DNA of 64,000 nucleotides from Plectrocnemia conspersa (lineage: Eukaryota > Arthropoda > Insecta > Trichoptera > Polycentropodidae). The translations under genes and the position numbers were made by a program. Of the stretch, positions 12,091 to 24,283 are shown in pieces. The notes below the pieces were generated by a model. The model was not told the origin of the DNA, searched no databases, and saw only the letters and a list, made by a program, of their open reading frames with translations. Within the stretch, counting starts at the first letter, position 1, and every line of letters starts with the position of its first letter. The stretch covers positions 40,876 through 104,875 of the forward strand of contig VTFK01000671.1 in assembly GCA_009617715.1 (NCBI GenBank). Reading direction: 5' to 3'.

Positions 12091-13587
12091 TAGGTAGTTG
12101 GTTTGTTAATAATAAATTTGTTTATATTCTCTACTGCAAATAATCTGGCTAAAGTGTTGACTAGAGATAAAATAACTAATTCAGAAAATTAAGATCTCGA
12201 TAATTTAAGATTTTTTCCACTATATAAATATGTGTATGACTTAAAATGAAAACATCTTAGACCTAATAATAATAAAATAAAACTTTTAAGTAGTTTTTGC
12301 AGCTAATATATACTTTAAGAACTAAGAAAAAATCTAAAAGTGTAGTAAAATATTTGTAACATAATTTTTTATATGAAAACTTTATTACGTTGCGAAGAAA
12401 TTGTTATTAATGCAACGTTAAAGAAAATTAAATTTTAAACTTTCAAAATCACTTTTCCACGTAAAAATCTTACTGTTCCGGTAAACCACTTTCAAACTAC
12501 CTACGAAAAGTAAGTTTTATTTTAATTTCACCAACAACAAAAAATGAGTTCATTAATTATGAAACAGAACATTAAATTTTAAATATGGTAATAGTTGCAA
12601 AAATGTTACATCTTTGGACATAAGGCGAAGCTGCTCATAGTTTTCTTCGTAGAAACCGCAATACTGCAGATCCTTACCCTTCAAAAGAATATATTTACGT
12701 CAGTCTTAAGCTCTCATCGCAGCTTCATCGTCACACGTTATATTAAAATATTTCGTCATACCCAAACATGTATAATATAGTGCCTGTACTGGAACGCCTC
12801 GGTATGAACGCGCTACGTGCACACATCACCTGAGCTATTGGAAGCTAATATGCACAAGTAACGTGGCGTAAATTGCTACCAACTTCCCACCTAGAATAGG
12901 ACACAATTTTCCCTAGAAGACGAACGTATAAATTTTCCAACTGCAGTGACCCGTTCTGAATGGAAATTCTAGACAATCAGCAGTAATATGAACGACTAGA
13001 TCGATGTGTATATATATATAAAAATTGAATATCGCATGTCGAATCCCCGCAGAGAAATTTTGAAATGTACTATGGGAATATTTCGAATTAATTTCGTATG
13101 CAGGATAATGGCTGTTTATAGGTAATCTTACTCAAAATACCTTCCGGCATCTTATAGTATGCTTAATTAAAGGTCTCTAGTGTATAATATAACACTATAA
13201 CGCCTTTGGGATACGCGAATTAGTCATAAACCATCTTATTTATGTATTAGATACTTTTGCAATTACAAAATCAAGGTAAACTAAATGTTTTCTACTAAAT
13301 TTCATTAAAATGAATGATATTAAACCGCTATATAATACAATCAAGAGAGAAACTTTCCATCCAAACAATAATAAGTTTAAAATATAGGTAGTGCCGTTAT
13401 AAAATATTTATAAGGCTTACATTGAATTAAGAAACATAGCGTACTTCTACAAATAAGAAATCTATTTATTTCACAAGAATTTGTTGTTTTTACTTTTCAT
13501 CTGAAAAAATAAACATGTGGCATAATTCTCTTTAAAAAATTTGTATTATTTTAACGTTGCCATTTCATATATAGTACATATTATATT
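12091..13587. other. AT-rich stretch, nothing recognised
   Basis: Featureless apart from a small GC-richer patch at 12780-12970. No repeat or exon was supported. Confidence 0.4.
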
Positions 13588-13797
13588 CAACGTTTTAACC
13601 AACACGACAAGAGCAGTGGTATAAGCTAATAACAAATACGTGAAAGACTTAAGTTTGAATCCCAAATGAACTTTGAAGTTTCTCAAATTGTATCTTGCTT
13701 TGAAAATCAGAATTAAAAATTATTATATAATTAATATTCAGATCGAGCATCGGAAATTCATTTTTCCTAGATTTTTATAATCTCATGTTATATTTCA
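13588..13797 (+). repeat. SINE-like repeat, family B, copy 3
   Basis: Aligns with 115-345: ACCAACACGACA against ACCAGCACGATA, GTTTGAATCC (decayed B-box) against GGTTCGAATCC, ATTATATAATTAATATT against ATTATATAATTATAATT, and the tail TAATCTCATG against TAATCTCACG. It is more diverged than copy 1. Confidence 0.5.
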
Positions 13798-13829
13798 AAA
13801 TTAACTATAATTTTTAAAATTTTTTTTTT

Positions 13830-14290
13830 AGTTGCGGGCCGGGGGCTTTTGGGGAAATAAAAAAAACCAGAATTTTTGAACCCGGGATATGAGGAAAAAT
13901 TTTTTGCAGGGGAATTAAATTGGAAAAAACGCAGGAAAGGGTTTTTTTAAACCAAATTTTTGTATAATATAATTTTATTGAAATTTAAAATTAAAAAGCA
14001 AATTTCAACCCTTAAGGGAACCCCCCAATTAAAAGCATTTTGGCCCGCTTCCAAAAATTTTTTTTTTTTTATCCTTTTTAATTTAAATAAAATAATTAAA
14101 AATTCCAAGGGTTTTAAAAAAACCAAAACTAGGCCTTTTTTCCGTAGTACCATTTTTCCGCCCACCATTTAAAATTCCAAAAAGGTGTTGGCATTTTTTC
14201 CCCGTGGAACCTTTTTGTTTCGAAAATTTGGCCCCAAAAATTTTTGGAAAACCGAAAACCGAGATAAAGAGGTTTTCCTTCCCGAATATG
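13830..14290. other. Homopolymer-inflated stretch, probable assembly/consensus error
   Basis: Runs of three to thirteen identical bases of all four kinds follow one another (GCGGGCCGGGGGCTTTTGGG near 13835, GGGAACCCCCCAATT near 14016, GGCCCCAAAAATTTTTGG near 14230). Nothing else in the window looks like this, and the texture returns to normal at about 14290. It is typical of unpolished long-read or low-quality gap-filling sequence. The overlapping frames of 60-80 codons here should not be believed. Confidence 0.5.
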
Positions 14291-16969
14291 TCAAGAAAAA
14301 TAAATACTCTTACTAAGCTCATGTATTTTACTAAAACAGCGACAAAATCACTTGATGCGGGATCGTACAGAGAAAAAAACAGGCAAAAGATCGACTAAAA
14401 TCAGCAATATCTCAAAAACTGATCAATAGCCAGCTGATCTCCGGCCCTTCTCCAAAGAAAACAGAACGACAAATATTAGATTTTAATATTAAAATTTACA
14501 AAAAGTATGTATCTGTATATTTTAATGTATTAAAATATACTTTGAGGATGCTGGATAGAGTAATATTAGGTATTAAAATTATCTATAAATAAATTGTTCA
14601 TTTTCACGTGCTTTTTTGTGTAACAATTTTATGTTTAACACAAAATTCACAATTAAATAAAGTGTTGCAAAATTAATGAGATAAAATAAATATTAAATTA
14701 TATTACTTAGATGAACGTGAATAAGCTCAGAAAAATGTTTATAATTATAAGTTATTGTATAAATAGTCACTAAATGAATATATTGCACAAATGTATAATT
14801 TTACAAACACAGTAAATATTAAAATGAATATAAAAAGAAGCAACCTAAAGAATCAAAATACCTGATCATGACGTCACAACAAAACTAACGTTCAGATGTT
14901 TGGCCTTATATTGGTATTTACTTGTTCTTACGCTAGTGGCGTCACTAAAAAACTGATAAAGATAGTGTTAATATGAAAAATCCTATTTTTTCCTCCTTTA
15001 TAAATCTCCAACCGCCTCTCCATCCAACATACCATAAATCCTATATTTTTATTCTTACATTAATTAGTTATGTTAAGCATCATATTAATTTTGTGTCAAT
15101 TAGCCCGACCACGACTATCACAAGCGACAACCCAGGTAAAAGGTGAGCCGAGTCTCATTTCGCGTAATGTAATGAAATGAAGGCCCGACTAGGTAACTTT
15201 CGTTGTTTCTAATGAGCCGGAACTCTTATGAAAAATTGAAAGTCTTATGCAACTTAAGAATGAAACCTATATTTAAAAGGGTGAGAAAATAAAATAATTT
15301 TATATAAATAATATATGCGTTAGTACCAATGTTAAAATATAATAATTAATTCATAACCGTATCTATAAAATTTTCTATGCCAATATATATTCGGATCTAA
15401 TGGTCATCCGGCAATAACGGAAACTCCCTTCTCTCAATTAGTGTGTTAAATTGAGGGTTTGCTCTATATATTATAACATATAGTTCAAATTGCTAATTAA
15501 AATTAATACTACAATATGGAGAAAATTTGACATCACGATATTATAAAGCAATTATTTTAATTTTACGACCTCTCGAGCGTAATTAGCAACTACGTTTAAC
15601 TTTACGTTCATTAATATTAGATACAAGTTGTTTTCTCACTCTTATTTGACTATCTAATATGTAATTAGAGTATTTGGAACCGTATATACATATATATTAT
15701 ACACAATATTATGACAAGCAAATATACATAAACACATGTGACATGTAATCAATATTTTCTGTGTTCAGAATAAATAAATAACATTTACAATACGCAAGAC
15801 AATTTCATTTACGTATACTTGAACAACTCATTGATCAAAGTCACATGAAATTACGTCACGTGATATAGGTCATATTATTATTGAATAAATATAATATGAA
15901 ATATAGCAAATAAATACGAAGCATAATAAATCAAGAACTTAATCAAAAATAAATTTTATTCTGATCGGTACAATAATCTCACGGATTTCAATGTATACCC
16001 ATAGATTAATTTTATTATTATATTTATTTTTCCCTATTTTAAAGGCGCCGTTCCTAGAAATACTAAAAACAGAAGCTACTATGCGCCTGTGCTTCGCTGG
16101 CGGGCTACGTTCATAAAACTTTAACGACAAACATAACAACGCGATAAGGATGGTGAGCCTTTTAAAATATTTCAAGTCCTAATTAAAAATATATGACATA
16201 TGGTACCTAGATTCGTTTAAAAATCTCAATCTGCAGTGTTGCGCTATAATTTCTTATTTTAAAATAAATAGCAAAATGAAGAAAAAGCGGGGAAAAACAG
16301 CTAATAATCTGGTTTTAATTTGTAGCTTTTTTTATTATTATAATATGCTATTTTTCAACCATATAATAATATCTTTAGTTATTGTACAAAAATGTTGAGA
16401 TTCAAAGGTTATATTGATATTATATATTGTTTTATTAATTTGAAATAATAAAAAATAGTGCTTTATTTGTATATGTTAATGTTTTAATGTAAAATCGATA
16501 ACAAATAAAATTGCTTAACGCCCTTAATAAGTAGACGTCAGAGAGAGAAATTGCTTTCAAATAAAATACTTGCTTAATTTTTAAACAGTTTTAGCGCTTG
16601 GAACGTGAGAGCTTATCAGTTAATCTATATTATCACTGGTGAAAATGTATTTGGACTTAACTAGTGAATATTTAACTTCACTTAAAATACAAAGTCACTG
16701 TAAGATTTATACATTCCATGTAAATAAATAATGATAATTATGAAAATGTATTTTTAATACGTATGGAAAAGTTGAAATCATAAAAATTTACTAGCACCTG
16801 CCATATAAATTAAATTTTCACCGGTAAAATTATATATCAACCAGTGAAAATATATTAACAGAAATGATATATTTTAAAAAAATATTTTAGGGATAGATTC
16901 GAGACTATTTTCTTAGATTTTATTGAAGGGATAATCCTATTTTCTTCGAGGGATAACGTTATTTTAGTT
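14291..16969. other. AT-rich stretch, little recognised
   Basis: No exon or transposase. A degenerate motif, (A)CTGGTGAAAATGTATTT or its inverse, recurs at about 16636, 16803 and 16841 and again near 34190, suggesting old short repeats. ATAATCTCACGGAT near 15972 resembles the family B SINE tail but is too short to call. Confidence 0.35.
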
Positions 16970-17115
16970 TTTCCAGGGGGGGAGGACAAAATTTGACCAG
17001 TCGGTTGTCATTTTTTTCAATATTTCGATTTTGTAAAAAATCATAGTATTTCAATAAATGCATTTTTCTATTCAAATTTAATGGGGGGCAAATGCCCCTA
17101 CCTGCCCCCCACACT
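16970..17115. repeat. G-tract/C-tract bounded segment, possible MITE
   Basis: The segment begins with CAGGGGGGGAGGACAAA (about 16973) and ends with GGGGGGCAAATGCCCCTACC followed by TGCCCCCC (17083-17110). This gives opposed G-rich and C-rich ends around an AT-rich centre. Such ends occur in several DNA-transposon families. The target duplication and true ends are not clear. Confidence 0.25.
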
Positions 17116-17379
17116 TTTTCTCTTTGCTCGATTTATACATATTTGATCAATATACAATAAAAGTATGCTAATCATGTGAGACAGAACACTTGTTATTATT
17201 ATAGAAATACGTCAAAACATATTCATCAATCATTTTAATAAAATAATGTTTATATTTTAATCAAAACATTTTTTTAAATTAAATAATTATTTTACGTGGT
17301 AGCTATTGGTAAATTTATATTAGTAAAAAAACTTTGAGATGTGGATCATATAAATCTAAGAATTTAAGTCCAAAAATAC

Positions 17380-17680
17380 GAGATATACCAGGGATTCGAA
17401 CCACGATCAAGAAAAAACGGAATGCGTACTACAGATAGGACTTACATTCTCGGCCCTGACGCCTTGTCAGTCCTTTACTGTAAGCCCCCGTCACATTAAG
17501 CTCCACCTTTCAGATGACCTGACGCCGGGGCTTCGCCCTTGTCTACTTGGGCCCACACAGAAGGCATCTTCAGAAGGAGATAGGTCTCTATCTGGTCACC
17601 AGAGACATACACGTTGATAAGCTTTCTTAAAGGGCCAGCCAAGAATCAACGCCACTACTACTGCGTCGCCAAGTAACACA
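17380..17680 (-). repeat. GC-rich segment with tRNA-like B-box, probable TE/SINE
   Basis: Read on the minus strand, GTGGTTCGAATCCCTGG (about 17390-17406) contains a good pol III B-box. Upstream of it lies about 250 bp of GC-rich DNA, including a 49-codon open stretch with no recognised similarity. T-stem pairing is poor, so it is not a tRNA gene. A SINE or SINE-like composite is the simplest reading, but no second copy occurs in this window. Confidence 0.3.
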
Positions 17681-18059
17681 TTTTGCAGTTTTGTTATCAA
17701 TGTAAAAAATGTGATTATGTAAAACATGGTATTTTAAAGATGTAAGATTATAATGATATTAATATCATGGATCAAAATGCCATTATATGTTTAGGCAAAA
17801 AAAGAGTAGTTTTGTTTTACTTTAATAATTCAATTTAAATTTGTCCTATATCTGTATGAGGCGATTATGTTATGAATGGATTACAAAATGTATTTAGGCT
17901 TTTTACATTTAATTGTATATTTTTGAATAAGGTTAATATATAAAGCTTTATGCATTCCAAGTTGCCGTTGAATGAATCTATAATATGTGCCATAGTAAAT
18001 CAACACGTCAATCTTTTAGGGCTCTATGGCTGATAAAAATGCATGATTCTTAATTTCAA

Positions 18060-18570
18060 TCTAATAAACGTAGGCGTATTAACCAATTGCCCATAGTCAC
18101 TCTCGCATGATTGATTCTCGTTTCATACAAGGCGAAAACCAATTTATCAACTCGCCCATTGTGTCGCCAGTCAGTAAATAAACTCGTGACACAATGACCC
18201 GAGCATTGGATCGCACATCTTTTTTAATACAATGTTTTGGGTATAGGTGTGTGTGTGTTTCTGGTGAAACGACGAAAAATGAGCGAACGCGTGTACCCAA
18301 AGTGGAAGGCTGGAGGCTGGATTTTTCTCGGCATTATTGCAGTAATCAGCCCCTTTCAATCCGACGGCGAACGAGCCTTTCAGCGAGGAAGTCCCTTTTT
18401 TGGTGAATGACCATTGAAAGGATATATCACGTCTTTCAATAATAGACCGAAGCGGCCCGGTCCCCGATATATTATATGAGCCGGTTTGCGAAATTGGGAT
18501 TCTGTATATGGGGCGGCTGTACGTGCCCTGCTCTGATCACCGTTCGGACCTGTTGACCTTTGAAAAATCA
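18060..18570. other. GC-richer island, candidate cis-regulatory DNA
   Basis: About 500 bp of balanced, unique sequence. It contains an Exd/Hox-like TGATTGATT (18108-18116), an ATTGTGTC/GACACAAT inverted pair around 18157-18196 and a short GTGTGTGTG run. Overlapping frames exist on both strands but none resembles a protein I know. Confidence 0.3.
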
Positions 18571-20559
18571 ACAAAACACAATGCTCAATAAGGAATTTGT
18601 GTCATGGGAAGGAGCTTACCTAGGCTAGACCTTAACGAGGAGAACCTTTAACGTGATTCACTGAAAATATAATGCGAGGGTCCTTGGTGAATAACAAAAT
18701 ACAAGAGGCATTCAGAAAGTTAAAATATACAGTCTATAAAGTATTTCTAACGAATTATAATTATTTTTTAGAAGTGTCACCATGGATCTAAATGTACTAT
18801 ATTTTATGAACCAGAGAACTAATTTCTTGATTCCAACATCATCTCTTGCCTGATTTTTTGCCACTCAACACATAACTACTTTGACAATTGAATACTTCTT
18901 GATATTGCTTATTAACTTCATTGATTGCTAGCAGTATTTTATTAAACAGAAGAAAATGCCCTTCAAGAAAAGCTCGTATTTTTTTTAATTGCTATACAAT
19001 TAATAATACTAATTAAAAAAATATTTATTTTTATTATCATTGCAGCTTGTATAGCCCACTAATCATAAATACAGCTATTTTTTTATATAAGTTTTTTATT
19101 ATAAGTTTGAAACTATAACATATTACTATAATTACAACAAAAATTTCGTAGTAAGCAATTATATTTTTTATTTATTCCACGAGAAGTTATATTTATTGTG
19201 GTGTCATTTATATACGCATTATATCTACATATTCTTTTTTCTACAAGTTCATATTGCAACACAATACGGCTTAAGCCACGAGAAATATAAATTTGAGATT
19301 ACTATAATTTAGAGAACTGTAATACTTTGGTTTGAAACATTTACTGAACCATGAAAATGAGCCCCATAGAAAAATTTTATTTGCTGTTGATAAACAAATT
19401 GAAAATTACTTTTTAAGCTAATCCACACACAAATGTTAAGAAACTATTACAGCTAACTTAAAGGTTTGTCATGCAACTAATAAAATACATCTAAAAGGAA
19501 GGGAATAATCAAATAGGTACCGCAAAAATCATAATAATAGGTACCGCACAAACTGACTAAAAGGAAAAACATAATTATTGCAAATATGATAATGGGAGAC
19601 ATTATATTTCACTAATTACTGTTTCAAAATGATTTGTCTTATCTATTTAATTACCCTTATCTATCTTCTATAGATTATTACATTTTCAATCATTTATATT
19701 TATTTATTATAAATACGAGTGATATTAGAAAAGGCTTTGACGACTTTATTACTTCTAAACTTATTTTTTTATAAACAATATAGAGAATTCTCTAATAATA
19801 AATAGAGAATTCGTAAATGTGGCATATTTTCATCACTTGTTTACACATTTGCAACACAAAATAAAAACTACAACACACTTTGAAAAAATAAGTGTAACCA
19901 TAGAGAAATACTGCATAAGCTAGCTACGAATTACAAGAAGCTGTAAAAAAAAAAAATTTTTTTAAAAATCACTGTAAAAAAATACTGAGACTATCACTTT
20001 AAAGCACATTTAGAAATAAGTTAAAAAAAAATATGAGCAATTATAAAAAAAATCCAGTTATTTACTATATTAATAAAACGAGACATAATTGATAAAAGTA
20101 ATTATACGACACAGATAAATTCAACGTGTATTTTTTTACTTATATAAAGTTATATGATAATATTTATTTAATAATTAATTGTAATTGCTTTTTTATTATA
20201 ATTGTGAATAAAAATTCATATACTTTTACAACTGATTTATCTTAACCGGTAATTTAGTTATTAAATGCAAATATTATTTTATTGTATTAAGGTGTTTAAA
20301 ATGCAAAACTATAATGAAAAAATATTAAATATAAGACATATTTAAAATAAAATCATAAAATTATATTCAATTAAAATTAAACCATAGCTCACTCTTATTT
20401 TATTTACATGATCAATATACAGCATCTTTTCTTTCATTTAGAGAAATTTTACAAAACTATAATTAATTAACCAAAGCCATATAGATATATTTTATATAGT
20501 TACTTAACGTTATATATTATACATATATCCTTAATTAAATTATATCTAAAAATCCGAAT
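18571..20559. other. AT-rich stretch, nothing recognised
   Basis: Contains a short direct repeat, AATAGGTACCGCA (near 19513 and 19539), and AGAGAATTC repeated near 19783 and 19804. No gene. Confidence 0.4.
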
Positions 20560-20970
20560 CACGCACTGAAATGCCTGAAATCGTTTCCTACCCAAATTCG
20601 TAAGAGCAAAATAAGCTATCAAAACCATTTTGGGATTCTCGCCGAAACGTCGAACCGATGTTATCTTGCCGGTATTATGCGAGAAAAGGTGGAAAAGTAT
20701 TTCGTCCGGAATGGCAAAACAATAAAGTAGAAACGTATACATGTGTATATGTGTGTGTGTGCACACAATGTAAACAAAAAACATGAATAAATTTTCTTAC
20801 GAATAATTTCGCTTTAGTGAATTTGCGTATAAATGTAGAAAACTGCCTGTATCGTATTTTTCGACACTTAATTAGCGACAGGCTTTATTGTCTTTGTATA
20901 TTTATAGACAAAGTGACCGTCAGTTTGACCTTTTAATCTGCCTCTCGATGGTTTTGACATTATCATTATT
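20560..20970. other. GC-richer island, candidate cis-regulatory DNA
   Basis: Unique sequence with CpG (CGCCGAAACGTCGAACCGAT near 20640) and a GTGTGTGTGTG run near 20750. A minus-strand frame over 20500-20784 has a chance F-box-like IPDEILFHLF string but no splice acceptor or homologous continuation, so I treat the island as non-coding. Confidence 0.3.
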
Positions 20971-23094
20971 GTAAACCCTGCCAATAAATAGTGATTTAGT
21001 GCACGATAAATATTGTTAAATTTCACCAATTTATTTATATTTATTAGTCATTTCGATATGTACACACACTATAATATAATAGTAACAGTTTCACAAAAGC
21101 TTTAATAATATAATATATAAATCTTGATCGAACCAAAATATATCCATAACGACATTAGATATTCACATTGTAAATTCTGTTTTCAATTGCAAATCGATTA
21201 TTATAGCATTAGATTTATGTAGAACCAATAGAGAATTGTAGGAGGATACCAGCCTTTAATTAATAGATAAAGGACTGGCATTAGTTGCTTATTCACGATG
21301 GGATTCAATATCAGGTTTATACAATAAATATGTTAAGACTGAATAAGCACAATAGTCATATATATATATAATATATAGAAATAATTAATAAACCAATTAC
21401 TTTTTTGTAATTTAATCAACAAGACATAATTTTCTTTGAGTAAAATGGGTCAATGATTTAATCTTTAATATAGTAGATATTTTTCTTCAGTATAGTAATA
21501 TTTTATTATATTATATTAATAACAATATTTTTTTTCATAGAAAGCCTTTTTAATTATAAATTATGTTTATTTTAAATAAGTAATATACCTATTTATTTTT
21601 AGATTTATTATTTAAGGTTTTCTACACATTAAATGGCATAATCTACTATTTATTTACCATTTTTATTTTTTAGATATAAATAAAAATAGTGGTTGCCGAT
21701 TTTTTTTTATAAAAATAAGATTTAATCATATGTTTTAACAAATAAACTAACAATATAATATATTTTTCATAAATCGTTTTACTCCACTTAATAAAATAAT
21801 GTATATATACATATATATTCTTACTCTAAGCTAGTTAAAATAATAAGAAAGTTTTAAATAATTAACTAATTATATGATAACTAATAAACTAAATTATTCT
21901 CACATGCATAATATATTGTAATTAAAGCAATCACTAATTATTATTAATATAAATTTTAATAAATTTCGGAATATATTTTCATAGTCACATTAATAAAACG
22001 AACAATATTAACAACCGTTGCTAAATAAGTTTGAACTAAAATATTTTTACAGTTGATATACAATTAGTTTAGTCACATTTCGTAATTTACATATAATTTA
22101 TACAGTAGTTCCTAAGCAATCAATTAAGATATTTAAATTGACCCACTAATAAATAAATAGAATTATGGCAATATACGTAAAAATATTAAACTACACTCAT
22201 ATTTTTAATACGGTTTATATTAACCATCAGGTAAAACCATTATTTCTTTATTTATATACCATATAAAATTCCAGTTAAAAGCATATTGCTTTTAAATATA
22301 TTTTAGCGACATTTATGATAAAGAATATTTTTTATAAATTTAAATTGATTTTAATCTAAGATAAAAACATAAATTCACCCCATAAAGTATATAGCAGAAA
22401 TGAAATATAATATATATTATTTAGACGCCGTTTATTAGATTGGAACATAGGCGTAAACAAAAAAATGACAGCTGTCAAACACATCTAAATACACAAGTGA
22501 ACATAAATTGATGATGTCCTCAATTGACATAGAGTGAAATGTATTTTATTTTTTGCAAAACTACGTTAAATAACATCCCTTTTCAACAGATTAATTCATC
22601 GTATCACGTGACAGTTCAATTATCCGACGTCGTATCTACTCATATTACGTAAAACTAACACACACAACAATAACATGAGTTTTTGAGCTTTCATTATTGA
22701 CATAATTTCGCGTATCCGAATTTATATAACGCGACAATATAGATTTGCGCAAACATGGAGACCTATGAAATAAACTCACCGTTAACGAAATTTTCCAATA
22801 TTCCCTTTCGAGTTTCCCCTTTCGATTTCCGTTCTAGCAGTAATCAAATCACAACACACAGTATTTCAGCGAATGCACACAGAAATTTATGGTAGTAATA
22901 ATACGATTTTAGTACGCGTCACACAATCACAAACACAAAAAAACACTAGTACGTAAAATAAAATAATTGATAAAATAAAAGCGTTTTATTAACCTATGTA
23001 TGTATGTATATATAATAGTACAGTCGGACTATTGTATATATGTGTCTAGCACTGATATCAATTCAAACAGTTCCGTTTTGACAATTGTCGTATT
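20971..23094. other. AT-rich stretch, nothing recognised
   Basis: No exon or shared repeat. The palindrome TGACAGCTGTCA occurs at about 22467 and again inside the hAT element near 62970. Confidence 0.4.
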
Positions 23095-23450
23095 TACAAT
23101 TCGCGGGTTTTCTAGATCAGGTCTAGTGGTTCGCGAGTTCCATGCGACCTACGGGCTCCGGGCCTAGAACCGAACTGAGCGCGAGCTTTTGCCGGGAGCT
23201 TTCCGGCACGCTTATCTCTCCTTCTCGCTCTGGCCGAGAGTAAATTGTATGCGTTTATCTCTCTCGCACCGTGAGGATAGTACTACCGGTAGCTCCGTCT
23301 CTTTCGGTGAGTACACGGTGTACGCTTTTGATAGTGCCTTTCTCGCGCTATTCTACAGTGCTTCCACAATGTTCGCACAGGTGATAATTGCGCAGAGTCG
23401 ATATGATAAATCGGTGCGTATTGTTTATAATGAGTTAAATCTACTACAAT
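23095..23450 (-). promoter_or_regulatory. Candidate core promoter, Inr + DPE with GAGA tracts
   Basis: On the minus strand GCGCTCAGTTCGG places an arthropod initiator TCAGTT with +1 at 23176. At +28 to +33 (23149-23144) is GGTCGC, matching five of six positions of the downstream promoter element. Upstream (higher coordinates) are GAGAGA-type strings (GCGAGAGAGATAAAC, GAGCGAGAAGGAGAGATA), the kind bound by GAGA factor. There is no TATA box. The transcript would run leftwards, starting with a non-coding leader containing a tiny ATG frame (M-E-L-A-N-H-stop). No coding exon for it was identified in 1-23 kb. Confidence 0.4.
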
Positions 23451-23547
23451 AAAAATTCGATTTCAGTGGCGTGGCATAATTTTTAAAATATACAGAAAAA
23501 AATATATAAAATAAAAAATTATACCGAATTAATATTAGAATTAAAAA

Positions 23548-24165
23548 AATGGGCTGTTCAAATCAAAACCTAATCTAATGAAGATTCTAAAAGTAATTAA
23601 ATTTTTAAAACTTTAATTGACTGAAATCTAAAATACAAATAAACTCTCACTAAATGGGGAAATAAGCAGAAGAAGTACAGACAGGCGTTACATCTCGCTT
23701 GCTTCATAAATATAAGAGTGTTTATCAAAATATATTCAAACCACTTCTGATATATGAGCAATGGTCAAAGTATATTCAAACCGAATTTCAGTCAATATGA
23801 GGGCGCAAAAATAATTATCACTTCTCAGAAGTCAAAAATTCACGTCAAAAGCAATAAAATCGTGCCGGCGCCGTTGCAGTGGAAACCTCCGGTAACGAGC
23901 ATTCTCACTGCAATGACGTCGGCATGATTTTTTGTTTATGATGTGGATTTTTGACTTCCGAAAAGGGATAATTATTTTTTGCGCCCTCCTATTGGTCTAA
24001 ATTTGGTTTAGATATACTTTATTCGATTCTCACTAATTTTAAGCCGTAATATTGTTGAAAAATAATTAAATGAATGCTAGATATGAATCCAACGTTTCCA
24101 CTGTGACGGCGCGATATTATTACTTTTAACGTGGATTTTAAAAATGTATGTCATTTAATGAAACA
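23548..24165 (+). repeat. Foldback (hairpin) repeat family, copy 2
   Basis: This is the better preserved copy of the element at 3336-3870. The left arm, about 23767-23881, pairs with an inverted right arm, about 23907-24020. AAAGTATATTCAAACC answers GGTTTAGATATACTTT, GGGCGCAAAAATAATTATC answers GATAATTATTTTTTGCGCCC, and GCAGTG answers CACTGC next to a loop of about 25 bases. Flanks outside the hairpin (GGGCTGTTCAAATCAAAACC, TTTATTCGATTCTCACT) are also shared. No coding capacity. As RNA it would form a hairpin with arms of about 115 bp. Confidence 0.7.
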
Positions 24166-24251
24166 CTAAGAATTTTAATGGAATCGAAATATTTATATGT
24201 AGAATTACACAGATGTTAAGATCTGTCACAGTTACCAGATGTTCTCGTTTA

Positions 24252-24283
24252 CGAGGACATGTGTAAATTTTTAGATGTCCTCG
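24252..24283. repeat. Short 9-bp inverted repeat
   Basis: CGAGGACAT (24252-24260) and ATGTCCTCG (24275-24283) are perfect complements around a 14-base loop, with related GATGTTCTCG just upstream. Confidence 0.4.

Noticed and set aside
17385..17480. Second possible tRNA gene on the minus strand
   Set aside because: The T-stem has a mismatch and a weak pair, and no cloverleaf forms.
20500..20784. Minus-strand frame with an F-box-like IPDEILFHLF string
   Set aside because: The rest does not continue as an F-box, there is no acceptor upstream, and the match is short.
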